Under the pieces are notes generated by a model. That model was not told the DNA's origin. It worked only from the letters and a program-made list of their open reading frames with translations, and did no database searches. From the NCBI GenBank assembly GCA_003167215.1, contig PMTV01000053.1:1-64000 (forward strand): a stretch of DNA of 64,000 bases. Direction: 5' to 3'. The position numbers and the translations under genes were made by a program. This document shows positions 18,260-27,370 of this stretch, piece after piece; the stretch's first letter is position 1, and every line of letters begins with the position of its first letter. Source of the DNA: Acidobacteriota bacterium. GTDB lineage: Bacteria > Acidobacteriota > Terriglobia > Acidiferrales > UBA7541.

Positions 18260-18748
18260 TTAGCGATTGTTTTTTTCGGCGCGTTTCAATGCGCGGTGAC
18301 GCAATTTGCCGAGTTTTCGATTGAGGACGTTGTCGCGATTGAGGAAAGACAACACGGGGGTGCGGCGTTTTTCGATGCGGCTTCTGGCGCGTTTCAGGCG
18401 TTCATCGTTGCCGAAGAGTTCCAGGGCGGCGTCGAGGGTGTCGATGGCCTTGGAGTTCCTGCCGGCTAATTGATAGACCTCAGCCAGATTGAGATGGAAC
18501 TGGGATTCCGAGCGTTTTAGCTGTACCGCGATTTCGCAAAGTTCGGAAGCTTGATCCCATTTGCGTTCGGCGCGGGCGATGGATAATCCGAGAAACGAAA
18601 GATAGTAGGGGTTTCGTTTTTCACATTCGAAAGCGCGGCGTAAAGGACCTAGAGCGGCTTGGGCGTAACCGTTCTTGAGCAGGTCAACGCCTTCCTTGAA
18701 ATCAGCGACAGGACTAGGCTTCGACGGGCTTAATACTTTTTCAGTCAT
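18260..18748 (-). CDS. Tetratricopeptide-repeat protein
   Basis: A 162-residue helical protein with about three TPR units (for example NGYAQAALGPLRRAFECEKR, then AERKWDQASELCEIAVQLKR, then QLAGRNSKAIDTLDAALELF). The C-terminal 50 residues are strongly basic. TPR proteins mediate protein contacts; the partner is unknown. No signal peptide is seen, so it is cytoplasmic. It stands alone between the reductase pair and the repeat region at 18.8-19.0 kb. Confidence 0.78.
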   Translation of the reverse strand: MTEKVLSPSKPSPVADFKEGVDLLKNGYAQAALGPLRRAFECEKRNPYYLSFLGLSIARAERKWDQASELCEIAVQLKRSESQFHLNLAEVYQLAGRNSKAIDTLDAALELFGNDERLKRARSRIEKRRTPVLSFLNRDNVLNRKLGKLRHRALKRAEKNNR

Positions 18749-18885
18749 GCGAATTTACCGGCGTAGCTGAAGTAAGAAGCTTCCAATAGCCACTGTAGAG
18801 AAGTGGGATGCGGGAAGTCTACTGGCCTTACGGGCAGGGTGACGCAAGCGGCAACGGAGGCGGGAGGATTCGAGGGGATGTAAAA

Positions 18886-18920
18886 CAAAAGAGCCGGCGG
18901 GACGCCGGCGCTACGAAAAG
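18886..18920 (+). repeat. Dispersed palindromic repeat, GCCGGCG family
   Basis: CAAAAGAGCCGGCGGGACGC followed by CGGCGCTACGAAAAG; a full-length copy of the family in an intergenic gap. Confidence 0.8.
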
Positions 18921-18955
18921 CGGCGGATTGCCCACTGTCACACCTTGACCCTGGT

Positions 18956-18985
18956 TCAGCGGGCGCAGCACGCTGCGCCCCTACA
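18956..18985 (+). repeat. Dispersed palindromic repeat, GGCGCAGCAYGCTGCGCC family
   Basis: CAGCGGGCGCAGCACGCTGC followed by GCCCCTAC. Other copies lie near 28439, 29516, 35838, 51818 and 54522. Confidence 0.7.
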
Positions 18986-19026
18986 AGGTTCTGTTGAGGC
19001 AAAACAGTGTGCGCCACGAAGATTCT

Positions 19027-20091
19027 TTAATGAATGATGGGGGCGGGGGATTCGGGGGACTCGGCGTGAGGCTCGACGGGCACGGACAGAGAACGGCGAT
19101 CGCGTTTGCGCCAACGCGAAAGGATGGGCGCCCAGGTCTGCTCGACGGAGCATGGCAGGGCGACCGGTTCGAGACGAACCATCAGAAGTGAGGACAAAGC
19201 CGATTTCAGGAGGCGGCGCGCTTTGGGGCTGCCGGTGAGGCGGAGGTGTTCGGTGAGGGCTTGACGCAGCCAGGCGCGCTCGGGCTCTTGGATTTCCGCG
19301 CGGCGAACGAATTCGGAATTGTAATCGGTGGCCGCGAGCGATTTGCGCAGAGCGTAGACCAGACCGCCCGTCATGCCCGATCCGAGATTGATTCCGGCGC
19401 GACCGAGCAGGATCACGATTCCGGCAGTCATGTATTCGCATCCGTGTTGGCCCAGGCCTTCGACCACGGCGAGAGCGCCGCTGTTGCGGACGGCGAAGCG
19501 TTCACCGGCGCATCCGGCAATGTAGAGTTCGCCGCTGGTGGCACCGTAAAGAAGGGTGTTGCCGGCAAGAACGTCGCCACGTTGCGAAGCTTCGGGGCCC
19601 GCGGTGATGGCAATCGTGCGGCCGCTCAAACTTTTACCAACGTAATCGTTGGCCTCGCCGGTTAGGCGGAAAGTGATGCCGGGAATGAGGAATGCGCCGA
19701 AGCTTTGTCCGGCGGCGCCGCGAAATTCGCAATGCATGGTGGCGCGGCCGAGGCCGGAGTAATCGGTACGGCGAAGAATCTGGCCGCTGAGGTGCGCGCC
19801 GACACTGCGGTCCGAGTTGGCGATGGTGAACTCGAGCGGCTTGGTAGATGCGGCATGGTTTCGGCCGACAGCGCGAGAGAGTTCGTGGTGAAGGCCTTGG
19901 CCCTCGATGAGCATGCCCTTGGACTGCGTGGCGGAGCCGGTGATGGGCGCGAGAAGGTCCGAGAAAGCTTCGGCGGCTTCCTGGTTGCGCGGCTTCAGCA
20001 TATGCGCTGCGCCCATGCTCGGATGACGCGAACAAGCCGCTTGGCTGGAAGACGGACACGATCGTGAAAGACTTCGGGGCGTGCCAGCCAT
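19027..20091 (-). CDS. Isolated glutamate-synthase GXGXG domain protein
   Basis: A 354-residue protein matching only the C-terminal structural domain (GXGXG beta-helix) of the glutamate synthase large subunit. Clear segments are GQSFGAFLIPGITFRLTGEA, NDYVGKSLSGRTIAI, GNTLLYGATSGELYIAG, GERFAVRNSGALAVVEG and HGCEYMTAGIVILLG. The glutaminase, central and FMN/Fe-S domains (over 1000 residues) are absent and no trace of them lies upstream. The first 35 residues (Ser/Arg-rich) look non-coding, so the true start may be an internal one such as M26. It is either a decayed gltB remnant or a stand-alone GXGXG protein of the kind seen in archaeal split glutamate synthases and formylmethanofuran dehydrogenases. 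No partner subunit is nearby. Confidence 0.75.
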   Translation of the reverse strand: MAGTPRSLSRSCPSSSQAACSRHPSMGAAHMLKPRNQEAAEAFSDLLAPITGSATQSKGMLIEGQGLHHELSRAVGRNHAASTKPLEFTIANSDRSVGAHLSGQILRRTDYSGLGRATMHCEFRGAAGQSFGAFLIPGITFRLTGEANDYVGKSLSGRTIAITAGPEASQRGDVLAGNTLLYGATSGELYIAGCAGERFAVRNSGALAVVEGLGQHGCEYMTAGIVILLGRAGINLGSGMTGGLVYALRKSLAATDYNSEFVRRAEIQEPERAWLRQALTEHLRLTGSPKARRLLKSALSSLLMVRLEPVALPCSVEQTWAPILSRWRKRDRRSLSVPVEPHAESPESPAPIIH

Positions 20092-20112
20092 AGAATGCCG
20101 CGCGGACGGGCT

Positions 20113-20331
20113 TTAACCTTTGGGCTTCGGGAAGGCGTCGGGGCCGACGACGGCGCGAACATCGTCGTAATATTCGGGGTGCTTCACGAGAATGGATTTA
20201 ATCTCCTGGGCCAGCGGGCTTTCCGAGAGCCATACTTTTTGCTGGTCGGGAAACATCGGGAGCATGAGCGGCTTGGCCTCTTGCAGCAATTGCTTTAGCC
20301 GGAGATGGTCCGCGCTTTCACTTTGAGCCAT
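20113..20331 (-). CDS. Small hypothetical protein with a decayed second copy
   Basis: A 72-residue helical, soluble protein (SADHLRLKQLLQEAKPLML, then EIKSILVKHPEYYDDVRAVV). No family is recognised. It ends 21 bases before the GXGXG gene on the same strand. Part of its 3' end and its upstream region are repeated in degraded form at 27488-27720, showing that the locus was once duplicated. That supports it as a real gene unit. Confidence 0.6.
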   Translation of the reverse strand: MAQSESADHLRLKQLLQEAKPLMLPMFPDQQKVWLSESPLAQEIKSILVKHPEYYDDVRAVVGPDAFPKPKG

Positions 20332-20520
20332 TTCGATCCCCCTATATTAGCGAACTTTTTTTAGATGCGGCAGAACCTGGGACAGACGCGAGACAAGCCG
20401 GAGAGAAGGCGGAGGTCTGTGCCGTTGGGAACACTATCGCATTTCAATTTCAGATTCAATGATTCAGGCGATGTCCGGGGAGTGACGCCCTCACAGGGCC
20501 GGTCCGCCACACCCTCGGTA

Positions 20521-21288
20521 TCAGTGGGCCCAGATTTTGGCAGGGTCGGTCTCGAACGGATATACGTGGACCATCCAACTGAAGATTATGGGAATCCAGC
20601 GGCCGCCCGCGGCTTCGCATGCATCCTGGGCAGCGATGGAGCCGCGTAGGCCGAACTCTTTCCAATTCGCCTGCTTCACTCCTGAGGCGCCTTTCGGCGG
20701 CCAACAGAGATTCACGTGCTCGTGCCAGCGCGCGATGCTCAGCGGGATGCGTTCGTTTAGTTGATCTTCGTCAAGACGGCGCGGTGCGGTGTACATGGCG
20801 CCCTCGAGTTCGTAACCGTCGCCCACTTTTTTGTAGAGCAATGAAGTGGGATGCGCGGGGTTGAAGGTGAACTGCGCCTCCATGGCGTAGCGATAATTCG
20901 TGAAGTGATAATGATCCTGGGGAACGCCGGCGCCGAAAATCTTGAAGCCGTCGTCCAAGGCTTTGTGGTAGTCCTTGTATTGTTCGATGGCGGGGCGAAG
21001 TTTATCCAGGATTTGCTGCGCGCGCTGTTCATCTTCCGGCGAGGGTTTGCGCAAGTCGGTCATGTGCATGTGCGGACCCATGTCCATGTGCATATCGGAC
21101 ATCTGCTCGTTCGCGGACATCGCCGCTTGCGGAGCGGCCTTGGCGTCTTTCTGCATTTCGCCCATGTCCATTCCGGGCATATCGGATTTGGGCGGGGGCG
21201 GAGTTTGGTTCTGCTGAGCGCGGAGCAGCGGAATGCATGAGAGCGCGAATATCGCAAGCGGCAGGATCATCCAACGGTTGCTTTTCAT
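20521..21288 (-). CDS. Secreted Met/His/Asp-rich protein, possible metal binder
   Basis: A 255-residue protein with a signal peptide (WMILPLAIFALSCIPLLRAQ). After it lie two clusters rich in Met, His and Asp (MPGMDMGEM and DMHMDMGPHMHM, residues about 37-77), a composition typical of periplasmic copper or silver binding. The main domain (about 85-255) is unassigned but contains regular conserved-looking motifs (DHYHFTNYRYAMEAQ, then IPLSIARWHEHVNLCWPP). It ends DPAKIWAH. Metal binding is an inference from composition only. No copper ATPase or oxidase gene is adjacent. Confidence 0.65.
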   Translation of the reverse strand: MKSNRWMILPLAIFALSCIPLLRAQQNQTPPPPKSDMPGMDMGEMQKDAKAAPQAAMSANEQMSDMHMDMGPHMHMTDLRKPSPEDEQRAQQILDKLRPAIEQYKDYHKALDDGFKIFGAGVPQDHYHFTNYRYAMEAQFTFNPAHPTSLLYKKVGDGYELEGAMYTAPRRLDEDQLNERIPLSIARWHEHVNLCWPPKGASGVKQANWKEFGLRGSIAAQDACEAAGGRWIPIIFSWMVHVYPFETDPAKIWAH

Positions 21289-21613
21289 CTTGGTCCTCGC
21301 TTAGGGCTGACTCTGACTCCAATATAAGCCCGGGATTATTCTTTTCGGCAAAATCCTATCGGGAGGGTGCATTGATGTTAAACGTGGCGGCCCATTAAAG
21401 CGGTCCGCTTCGCGCGGCTATCAAGGAAATGACACGCCATTCCGCGCCTGCGCGCTCCGGGCAAAAAGCGCGGCGCATTGAAAAAGAATCTGTGGTCGGG
21501 CCGGGAATTTTCGGAGTAGAATCGGCGCGGTTCCTCTCACAGGTCGTTTATTCGCGCTGCGCCGCTCCGGCGAGCGGCAGATTCCGAGACATAAGAACGA
21601 GTGGAGGTGTCTA
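21289..21613. other. Divergent intergenic region
   Basis: About 325 bases between the minus-strand Met/His-rich gene and the plus-strand HdeD-like gene; it should contain both promoters. No repeat, hairpin or additional gene was recognised. GTGGAGGTGTC at 21601-21611 is the ribosome site of the HdeD-like gene. Confidence 0.5.
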
Positions 21614-22186
21614 GTGGCGTCAACAAATCCGACTCAAGGATTGAGTGGGGCGGCAAGCGTGGTCAAGAAAGCGAGCGGGTTGTATATCGGTATGGCGGTG
21701 GTGTTCATTATTCTGGGGATATTGGCGATTGTTGAGCCGACGGTTGCGGGGTTGGCGGTAACGATCTTGGTGGGATGGCTGCTGATTTTTGGCGGCGCGG
21801 CGCATTTGGTTGCGGCGTTCAGCGGAGGCGGAGCGGGGCGCGTGATTTGGCAGGTGCTGATCGGAATCGTGTTCATCGCGGGCGGGATTTACTATTTGAC
21901 GCACCCGTTGCTGGGACTGGGAACGCTGACGCTGCTATTGGCGGTGATTATCCTGATGGCGGCGCTGTTCGAACTGATCGCGTATTTCGGATCGCGCGGT
22001 GCAGCCGGGTCGGGCTGGCTGCTGATGAACGCGATTATCACGTTGTTTCTCGGCGGGCTGATTTGGTTCCACTGGCCATCGAGTACGGTGTGGGCGATCG
22101 GAACGCTGGTGGGAGTAAATCTGTTGATGACCGGAATTTCGCGGCTGATGCTAGGCCTGGCAGCGCGGAAACTTGTGAGCGCGTAG
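21614..22186 (+). CDS. HdeD-family (DUF308) membrane protein
   Basis: A 190-residue protein made almost entirely of six membrane helices in three pairs, the layout of HdeD, an inner-membrane protein linked to acid resistance in enteric bacteria. Typical segments are FIILGILAIVEPTVAGLAV, VLIGIVFIAGGIYYLTHPLLG and LITLFLGG-type loops near the end. The GTG start at 21614 is preceded by GGAGG. The role in this organism is unknown; acid or envelope stress is likely from the family. Confidence 0.88.
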   Translation: MASTNPTQGLSGAASVVKKASGLYIGMAVVFIILGILAIVEPTVAGLAVTILVGWLLIFGGAAHLVAAFSGGGAGRVIWQVLIGIVFIAGGIYYLTHPLLGLGTLTLLLAVIILMAALFELIAYFGSRGAAGSGWLLMNAIITLFLGGLIWFHWPSSTVWAIGTLVGVNLLMTGISRLMLGLAARKLVSA

Positions 22187-22190
22187 CGAT

Positions 22191-22757
22191 CTAGCGAAGG
22201 CCGGGCGCATTCGCCGGTCGAGCGCGGGGGAATCCGGGGCTGGCCATGACCTCTTCGCTTTGCACGCGGTGGCGATCGCAATGTCCCGCAATCAGAAGCA
22301 GCCATTGATACAAGTCGAGCTCGCCGAATACAGGGTGCTTGAAGAAGTGTCGCCTTAAATCCGCGGTGGTGATGGCGGCAAAGTCGCGCGTCTGCCGGCG
22401 TGCCGCTTCGAATTCCTGCAAAAGCTGCTCATCCGGCCAGCGGCCTGTGGGAGCCACAGGCTCCGGCGCCTGAAAACGGGTCACGCGGGCAACCGCGCCG
22501 ACGATGATCTCATCGTCCCTGCCCTCCAGGGCGCTGCGTTTGGAAGAATCGGGACCGGCCTCCAAAGTTTTTTGAATGGCACCGAGGAGCCGTTTTTCGA
22601 CTGTCACGATATGCTCGACGCATTCGGCGACAGTCCAGCGGCCGGGCGCGGGCCGGTAGTGCAATTCCTCGCGCGAAAGGTTTTTCGCCATTTGCAGCAG
22701 GCGCTCGCGCGACTCCGCAAGATTCTTCAACAACAGTTCGCGTTCGGCAGAAGTCAT
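22191..22757 (-). CDS. DinB-like (DfsB/YfiT) metal-binding protein
   Basis: A 188-residue four-helix-bundle protein of the DinB superfamily, with histidines placed as in the metal triad: H in VAECVEHIV (after RWTVAE), and the pair in IAGHCDRHRVQ near the C-terminus. The start at 22757 (MTSAERELLLKN) has AGGGAGAGC upstream. Members bind nickel or zinc and many are thiol transferases with bacillithiol or mycothiol-like cofactors; the substrate here is unknown. It converges with the HdeD-like gene, 4 bases apart. Confidence 0.82.
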   Translation of the reverse strand: MTSAERELLLKNLAESRERLLQMAKNLSREELHYRPAPGRWTVAECVEHIVTVEKRLLGAIQKTLEAGPDSSKRSALEGRDDEIIVGAVARVTRFQAPEPVAPTGRWPDEQLLQEFEAARRQTRDFAAITTADLRRHFFKHPVFGELDLYQWLLLIAGHCDRHRVQSEEVMASPGFPRARPANAPGLR

Positions 22758-23092
22758 TTTGCTCTCCCTTCGTGACGGCTCGTCGCCCGTCATCATACGA
22801 CTTGCGCGAGCCCCGGCAAAGCTTCCTCGGGCTCGGCTAAGGAGAATTGGGTTTGAGTTTAGTGGCTGATTCGTTGCGACTGGAGAAGAGGCAAAAGCGA
22901 TTGCTGGCGAGCGGTCGAGGTTGAATTAGCGGAGAGATAATAGGGCGAAGAGCCGGCTGTAGCCGGAAACAAACATCGAAATTACCTCGCGGTTTACGTG
23001 TGCCGGTGGTACCTTACGCGCACAAAAGGGCTGGCCGTGTCCTCCCAAGCCAACCGGGCATCCCTATGGCAATCCCGCTCAAAGGAGAAACC
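22758..23092. other. Divergent intergenic region before the protease gene
   Basis: No gene is supported. It holds the promoter region of the sedolisin gene, whose ribosome site AAAGGAGAAACC lies at 23081-23092. No repeat family was seen. Confidence 0.5.
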
Positions 23093-25426
23093 ATGGTCCG
23101 CAGAATCGGTTTGATTTTGCTCACAATCGGCGCGCTTATCGCGGTTGTGGCGATGAATACCCAGGCGCAGGCACAGTCCCTTATGACTCGACATGTGCGA
23201 GAAGCAGTTCTCGATGGACAGGCGCTGTCCGTCGGACGGCTGCCCGCAACACAGACCATGCAGCTCAACATTGTTTTGCCGCTGCGCAATCAGGGGGAGT
23301 TGGATAATTTCCTGCGAGAACTCTCCGATCCTTCCAGCGGGATGTACCGGCGGTTTCTAACGGTGCCGGAGTTCACCGAGCGGTTTGGACCGACGCAGGC
23401 GGATTACGACGCGGTGGTTCGATTCGCGAAAGCGAACGGATTCACAGTGGTTGGCGGCACACGCGATGGCATGGACGTTCAGATCGTGGGTCCGGTATCG
23501 GCGGTGGAGAAAGCTTTCCACGTAACAATGGGGAACTACCAGCACCCCACTGAGGACCGAATTTTTTACGCGCCAGACCGCGAGCCCACCACAAACTTGC
23601 CCTTCCAGCTCTGGCACATTTCCGGTATGGACAACTACTCCATCCCGCATCCGATGTTTGTGAAGAAGAGCGACTACGCGGCGGCGCACGGAATCGATGC
23701 GGAGAAAGTTGTGTCGCACGCCACTACCGGCTCCGGTCCCTCGGCTTCGTTTTTGGGCAGCGATATGCGCGCGGCCTACTACGGCGGAACGGCACTCACC
23801 GGCGCGGGGCAGAACCTGGGACTGTTCGAATATCTCGGGACCGACTTGGCAGACCTGACGACCTATTACAAGAATGTGGGACAAACGAACAATGTGCCGA
23901 TAACGCTGCTTTCGACGGACGGGACCAGCACATCCTGCGTGGATACGAGAGCGGGTGGCGATTGCGATGACACGGAACAAACGCTGGACATGACCCAGGC
24001 AATCGGCATGGCTCCGGGGCTGTCAAGCCTGGTGATGTACATCGGATCCACCGATACTGCCATCATCAGCGCAATGACGACGCACAGTCCGCTGCCGACG
24101 ACGATTGGATGTTCGTGGGGCTGGACGCCTGCGGATCCAAGCACGCTGAATCCGTACTTCCAGAAGATGGCGGCGCAAGGTCAGAACTTCTTTGCGGCTT
24201 CCGGCGACTCATCCACCTGGTCGTCACGGAATGAGGCTTGGCCGGCGGACAATGCGTATATCGTTTCTGTAGGCGGCACGGATTTGATAACCGCCAGCGC
24301 GGGTGGGGCGTGGAAATCAGAAACCGCGTGGGTTGACAGCGGCGGCGGAATCTCGCCGGACGCAATTCCCATCCCGTCATGGCAGCAGATCTCGGGAGTG
24401 ATCAATTCGAGCAATAAGGGATCAACGACGCTTCGGAACGGTCCGGACGTTTCGGCGAACGCAAACTTTACATTTTACGTTTGCGCGGACCAGACCACGT
24501 GCACGGCGAACGATTACGGCGGCACGAGCTTCGCGACGCCGATGTGGGCCGGGTACATTGCGCTGGTGAACCAACAGTTGGCGGCCAACGGCGACCCGAC
24601 CATCGGCTTCATCAACCCAACGATTTACGCACAGAATGTGACGTCGAGCTACGCAACGGACTTCCACGACATCACCAGCGGCACATCCGGCAGCTATTCG
24701 GCTGTGACCGGTTACGATCTGGTGACCGGGTGGGGAAGCCCTAACGGAGTGGGGCTGATAAACGCACTAACCGGAGGGTCCTCTCCAACTCCTAACTTCA
24801 GCATTTCCGCGTCGCCCAGTTCGGTTTCAGTCGTGCAGGGTAGCAATGGCAGTTCGACGATCAGCACCGCCGTGGTGGATGGCTTTAACGCGGCGATTGC
24901 TTTGACTGCGAGCGGCCAGCCGACGGGCGTGACAGTGACGTTCAATCCCACGTCAATCGCTGCGCCGGGGTCCGGCAGCTCGACCATGTCCATGGCAGTG
25001 GCTGCGACGACCGCGACGGGTACTTACACGATCACGATTACCGGTACGGGCGGAGGCATTACGCAGAAGACTACGGTCGCTCTGACGGTGACTGCGGCGG
25101 CGGGCGCTGACTTCAGCATCAGTGCGTCGCCCACCGCGATTTCCGTGGTGACGGGCAAGTCCGGCACTTCGACGATCACCACCGCGGCGCTGAACGGTTT
25201 CGACTCGGCGGTTACTTTGTCTGCTTCCGGAGAAGGAAGCCAACAAACAGTGACCTTCAGTCCGAACCCCATTGCAGCGCCGGGCTCAGGGTCATCGACT
25301 ATGACGGTCAAAGTCGGGACACGTGCTACGGTCGGAGCCCATACCATCACGATAACGGGCACTGGCGGAGGCAAGACGCATACGGCCACAGTCACACTCA
25401 CCGTGGTGAGAAACGGATTTCGGTAG
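23093..25426 (+). CDS. Secreted sedolisin (kumamolisin-like S53) protease with Ig-like repeats
   Basis: A 777-residue secreted serine-carboxyl peptidase, active at acid pH in this family. Order: signal peptide (1-28), pro-enzyme activation domain (about 50-185), S53 catalytic domain (about 215-560) and two tandem Ig-like repeats (about 569-665 and 668-770), each opening FSISASP. The catalytic triad is E295 and D299 (DTEQTLDMTQ) and S479 in GGTSFATP, with the oxyanion aspartate D372 in AASGDSS. A calcium-site-like DFHDIT (523-528) follows. The ATG at 23093 was chosen because AAAGGAG precedes it and the signal peptide starts there. A strong terminator lies just after the stop. Confidence 0.95.
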   Translation: MVRRIGLILLTIGALIAVVAMNTQAQAQSLMTRHVREAVLDGQALSVGRLPATQTMQLNIVLPLRNQGELDNFLRELSDPSSGMYRRFLTVPEFTERFGPTQADYDAVVRFAKANGFTVVGGTRDGMDVQIVGPVSAVEKAFHVTMGNYQHPTEDRIFYAPDREPTTNLPFQLWHISGMDNYSIPHPMFVKKSDYAAAHGIDAEKVVSHATTGSGPSASFLGSDMRAAYYGGTALTGAGQNLGLFEYLGTDLADLTTYYKNVGQTNNVPITLLSTDGTSTSCVDTRAGGDCDDTEQTLDMTQAIGMAPGLSSLVMYIGSTDTAIISAMTTHSPLPTTIGCSWGWTPADPSTLNPYFQKMAAQGQNFFAASGDSSTWSSRNEAWPADNAYIVSVGGTDLITASAGGAWKSETAWVDSGGGISPDAIPIPSWQQISGVINSSNKGSTTLRNGPDVSANANFTFYVCADQTTCTANDYGGTSFATPMWAGYIALVNQQLAANGDPTIGFINPTIYAQNVTSSYATDFHDITSGTSGSYSAVTGYDLVTGWGSPNGVGLINALTGGSSPTPNFSISASPSSVSVVQGSNGSSTISTAVVDGFNAAIALTASGQPTGVTVTFNPTSIAAPGSGSSTMSMAVAATTATGTYTITITGTGGGITQKTTVALTVTAAAGADFSISASPTAISVVTGKSGTSTITTAALNGFDSAVTLSASGEGSQQTVTFSPNPIAAPGSGSSTMTVKVGTRATVGAHTITITGTGGGKTHTATVTLTVVRNGFR

Positions 25427-25453
25427 CCCACGGCACCAAGTTGAGCAAAGAGA

Positions 25454-25489
25454 GGCCCGGACGAAATGATCCGGGCCTTTTCTTTTTTT
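25454..25489 (+). terminator. Rho-independent terminator after the protease gene
   Basis: An 8-bp stem GGCCCGGA...TCCGGGCC with an 8-base loop, followed by TTTTCTTTTTTT, 28 bases after the sedolisin stop. Confidence 0.9.
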
Positions 25490-25615
25490 GTTCCGTGCGT
25501 AGCCTCGGGTGAGATTTTGCACGATTCGCGCCGGTGCGCGGCGCAGCCCCGGGATATCACAACAGTAAATGTATTCTCTCTGAATCGGTGGCACAAAATG
25601 GTAGGATTCGGGAAA

Positions 25616-27370
25616 ATGAGCAACATTCGTAGTTCCTTACTGGCTATTCCTTTGCTATCGAGTATTGCTCTCTGTCTTGCGGCTTCGCCAAGACTCGCAG
25701 AAACAACGCCGAATGGGGTTGTCCGAGGCGTGGAGATTCAATCGGAAGAAAAGGGTTCTGGGTCTCATTCGCAGAGTTTATCGACAGATGGAAAGCCTCA
25801 AGAAGGGACAAAGCCCATACAGGCTCCCCCTCCCGTGCTAACGGTGGCGACTCAGATGGTACAAGTGAGCGTCGTGGTGCAGGACAAGCACGGAAAGCCT
25901 ATACCCGGTTTGAAAAAGAGCGATTTCACTTTGCTGGACGATAAGCGACGGCAGGAGATTCAGTTTTTTTCGGGAGAAGAGAATTCAGAAGCGGCGGCTG
26001 GTGCAAAGGCAAAGAGCCAGCCGCCATTGCCGCCGAACACGTTCACAAACAAAGTGGCCTCGGCCGGTGGAGGGTTGAACAATATCACGGTGATCCTGCT
26101 CGATGCCTTGAACACGCCGCTTCTCGACCAGTCTTATGCCCGCGATCAGGTTATAAAATTTTTGCAACAGATCCTGCCCGAAGATCGCATTGCGATCTAC
26201 ACACTGGGCCGCAACTTACGGATGATGCATGACTTCACGACGGATTCGGCGAGCCTGGTGGAAATGCTGCAGAAGTATAAGGGGCGGCCGACATCGGAAC
26301 TGGAAACCTCAAAAGAGTGGAACGACAGCCCGCTTCAGACCTTTTTGTTACCGAAAGAGTCCATCGAGACGGCGAGCATATCCATTGAGGAGCGAGTACA
26401 AATGACAGCCGCCGCATTTCAAGAAATCGCGAACCAAGTGGCGTGGGCGCCCGGACGGAAAAACCTGATCTGGGTGTCCGGGGCGTTTCCCCTGGTGATT
26501 GGCCTAGAACCGGGACGGAGCATTGATGAAGGGCCGGTTTCCTTTGCGGACGAAATCGACCAAGTGACGAAAGTGCTGAACAATTCTAACCTGGCGGTTT
26601 ACCCCGTTGACGCGCGTGGAATTATCGGCGCGGATCTGGGTGGACCGGGCCTGCCTTTAGGAGGGCCTTCAGGCAACGGGGATGCGCCGAGCTTCCTAAC
26701 AATGAGCACTATTGCTTCGATGACGGGCGGGAAAGCCTATTACAACAATAACGACATAAAGGGCTGCATCCGAGAGGCGATTAACGACGCGAGCGTAACC
26801 TATAAGCTGGCCTATGCACCGAATGGAATCGCCTGGAACGGCAGGTACCACAAGATCAAGGTGGAAGTGGACGTCCCGGGCGCGAAGGTTCGCGCCCGGG
26901 AAGGGTATTTTGCGACACCGTTACCCAGGCCGAATCAGCACGTCCGAAACGCCATCCTCGCAGGCACGGCAAGCAGTACGCTTGAAGCAACGGCCATCGA
27001 TCTCACTTCGCGAGTAATGGCGACGGATGCGGATTCGAGGAAGATTGCTGTGGTGACCAGAGTGGACCTTCACCAAGTCTATTTTCAATCGGTGAACGGC
27101 AAATGGAGTGGAACGATAGAGGCAGTGTTGACGCAGGTGGACGATCGGGATGCGATCGTTGACGTTGATAGCCAAACATTGTCCTTCGACGTGGCCCCTG
27201 AAACTTTCCAACGACTGCTAGCCAAAGGCGGAACTTATTCGAGGGAACTTACCGTGAATCCTAGAGCTGTATCGCTACGTATAGTCATTCGCGATGCAGT
27301 TACAGGAAACATCGGCTCCGTCAGCATTCCACTCAGCAAATATTTTCCGAGGAAGAACAGGGGAGCTTAG
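25616..27370 (+). CDS. Acidobacterial VWFA-related domain protein
   Basis: A 584-residue secreted protein of the VWFA-related family that is expanded in Acidobacteriota (TIGR03436 type). It has a signal peptide (SLLAIPLLSSIALCLAASP), then a region around VQVSVVVQDKHGKPIPGL and SDFTLLDDKRRQEIQFFSGE that is the family hallmark, and a VWA-like domain (ITVILLDALNTP..., DRIAIYTLGRNLRMMHDFT, GRKNLIWVSGAFPL, LAVYPVDARGI). A C-terminal beta domain follows (REGYFATPL onward). Function is unknown; adhesion or surface protein assembly is suspected. I chose the ATG at 25616 since the signal peptide begins there; 25598 is an alternative. Confidence 0.9.
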   Translation: MSNIRSSLLAIPLLSSIALCLAASPRLAETTPNGVVRGVEIQSEEKGSGSHSQSLSTDGKPQEGTKPIQAPPPVLTVATQMVQVSVVVQDKHGKPIPGLKKSDFTLLDDKRRQEIQFFSGEENSEAAAGAKAKSQPPLPPNTFTNKVASAGGGLNNITVILLDALNTPLLDQSYARDQVIKFLQQILPEDRIAIYTLGRNLRMMHDFTTDSASLVEMLQKYKGRPTSELETSKEWNDSPLQTFLLPKESIETASISIEERVQMTAAAFQEIANQVAWAPGRKNLIWVSGAFPLVIGLEPGRSIDEGPVSFADEIDQVTKVLNNSNLAVYPVDARGIIGADLGGPGLPLGGPSGNGDAPSFLTMSTIASMTGGKAYYNNNDIKGCIREAINDASVTYKLAYAPNGIAWNGRYHKIKVEVDVPGAKVRAREGYFATPLPRPNQHVRNAILAGTASSTLEATAIDLTSRVMATDADSRKIAVVTRVDLHQVYFQSVNGKWSGTIEAVLTQVDDRDAIVDVDSQTLSFDVAPETFQRLLAKGGTYSRELTVNPRAVSLRIVIRDAVTGNIGSVSIPLSKYFPRKNRGA

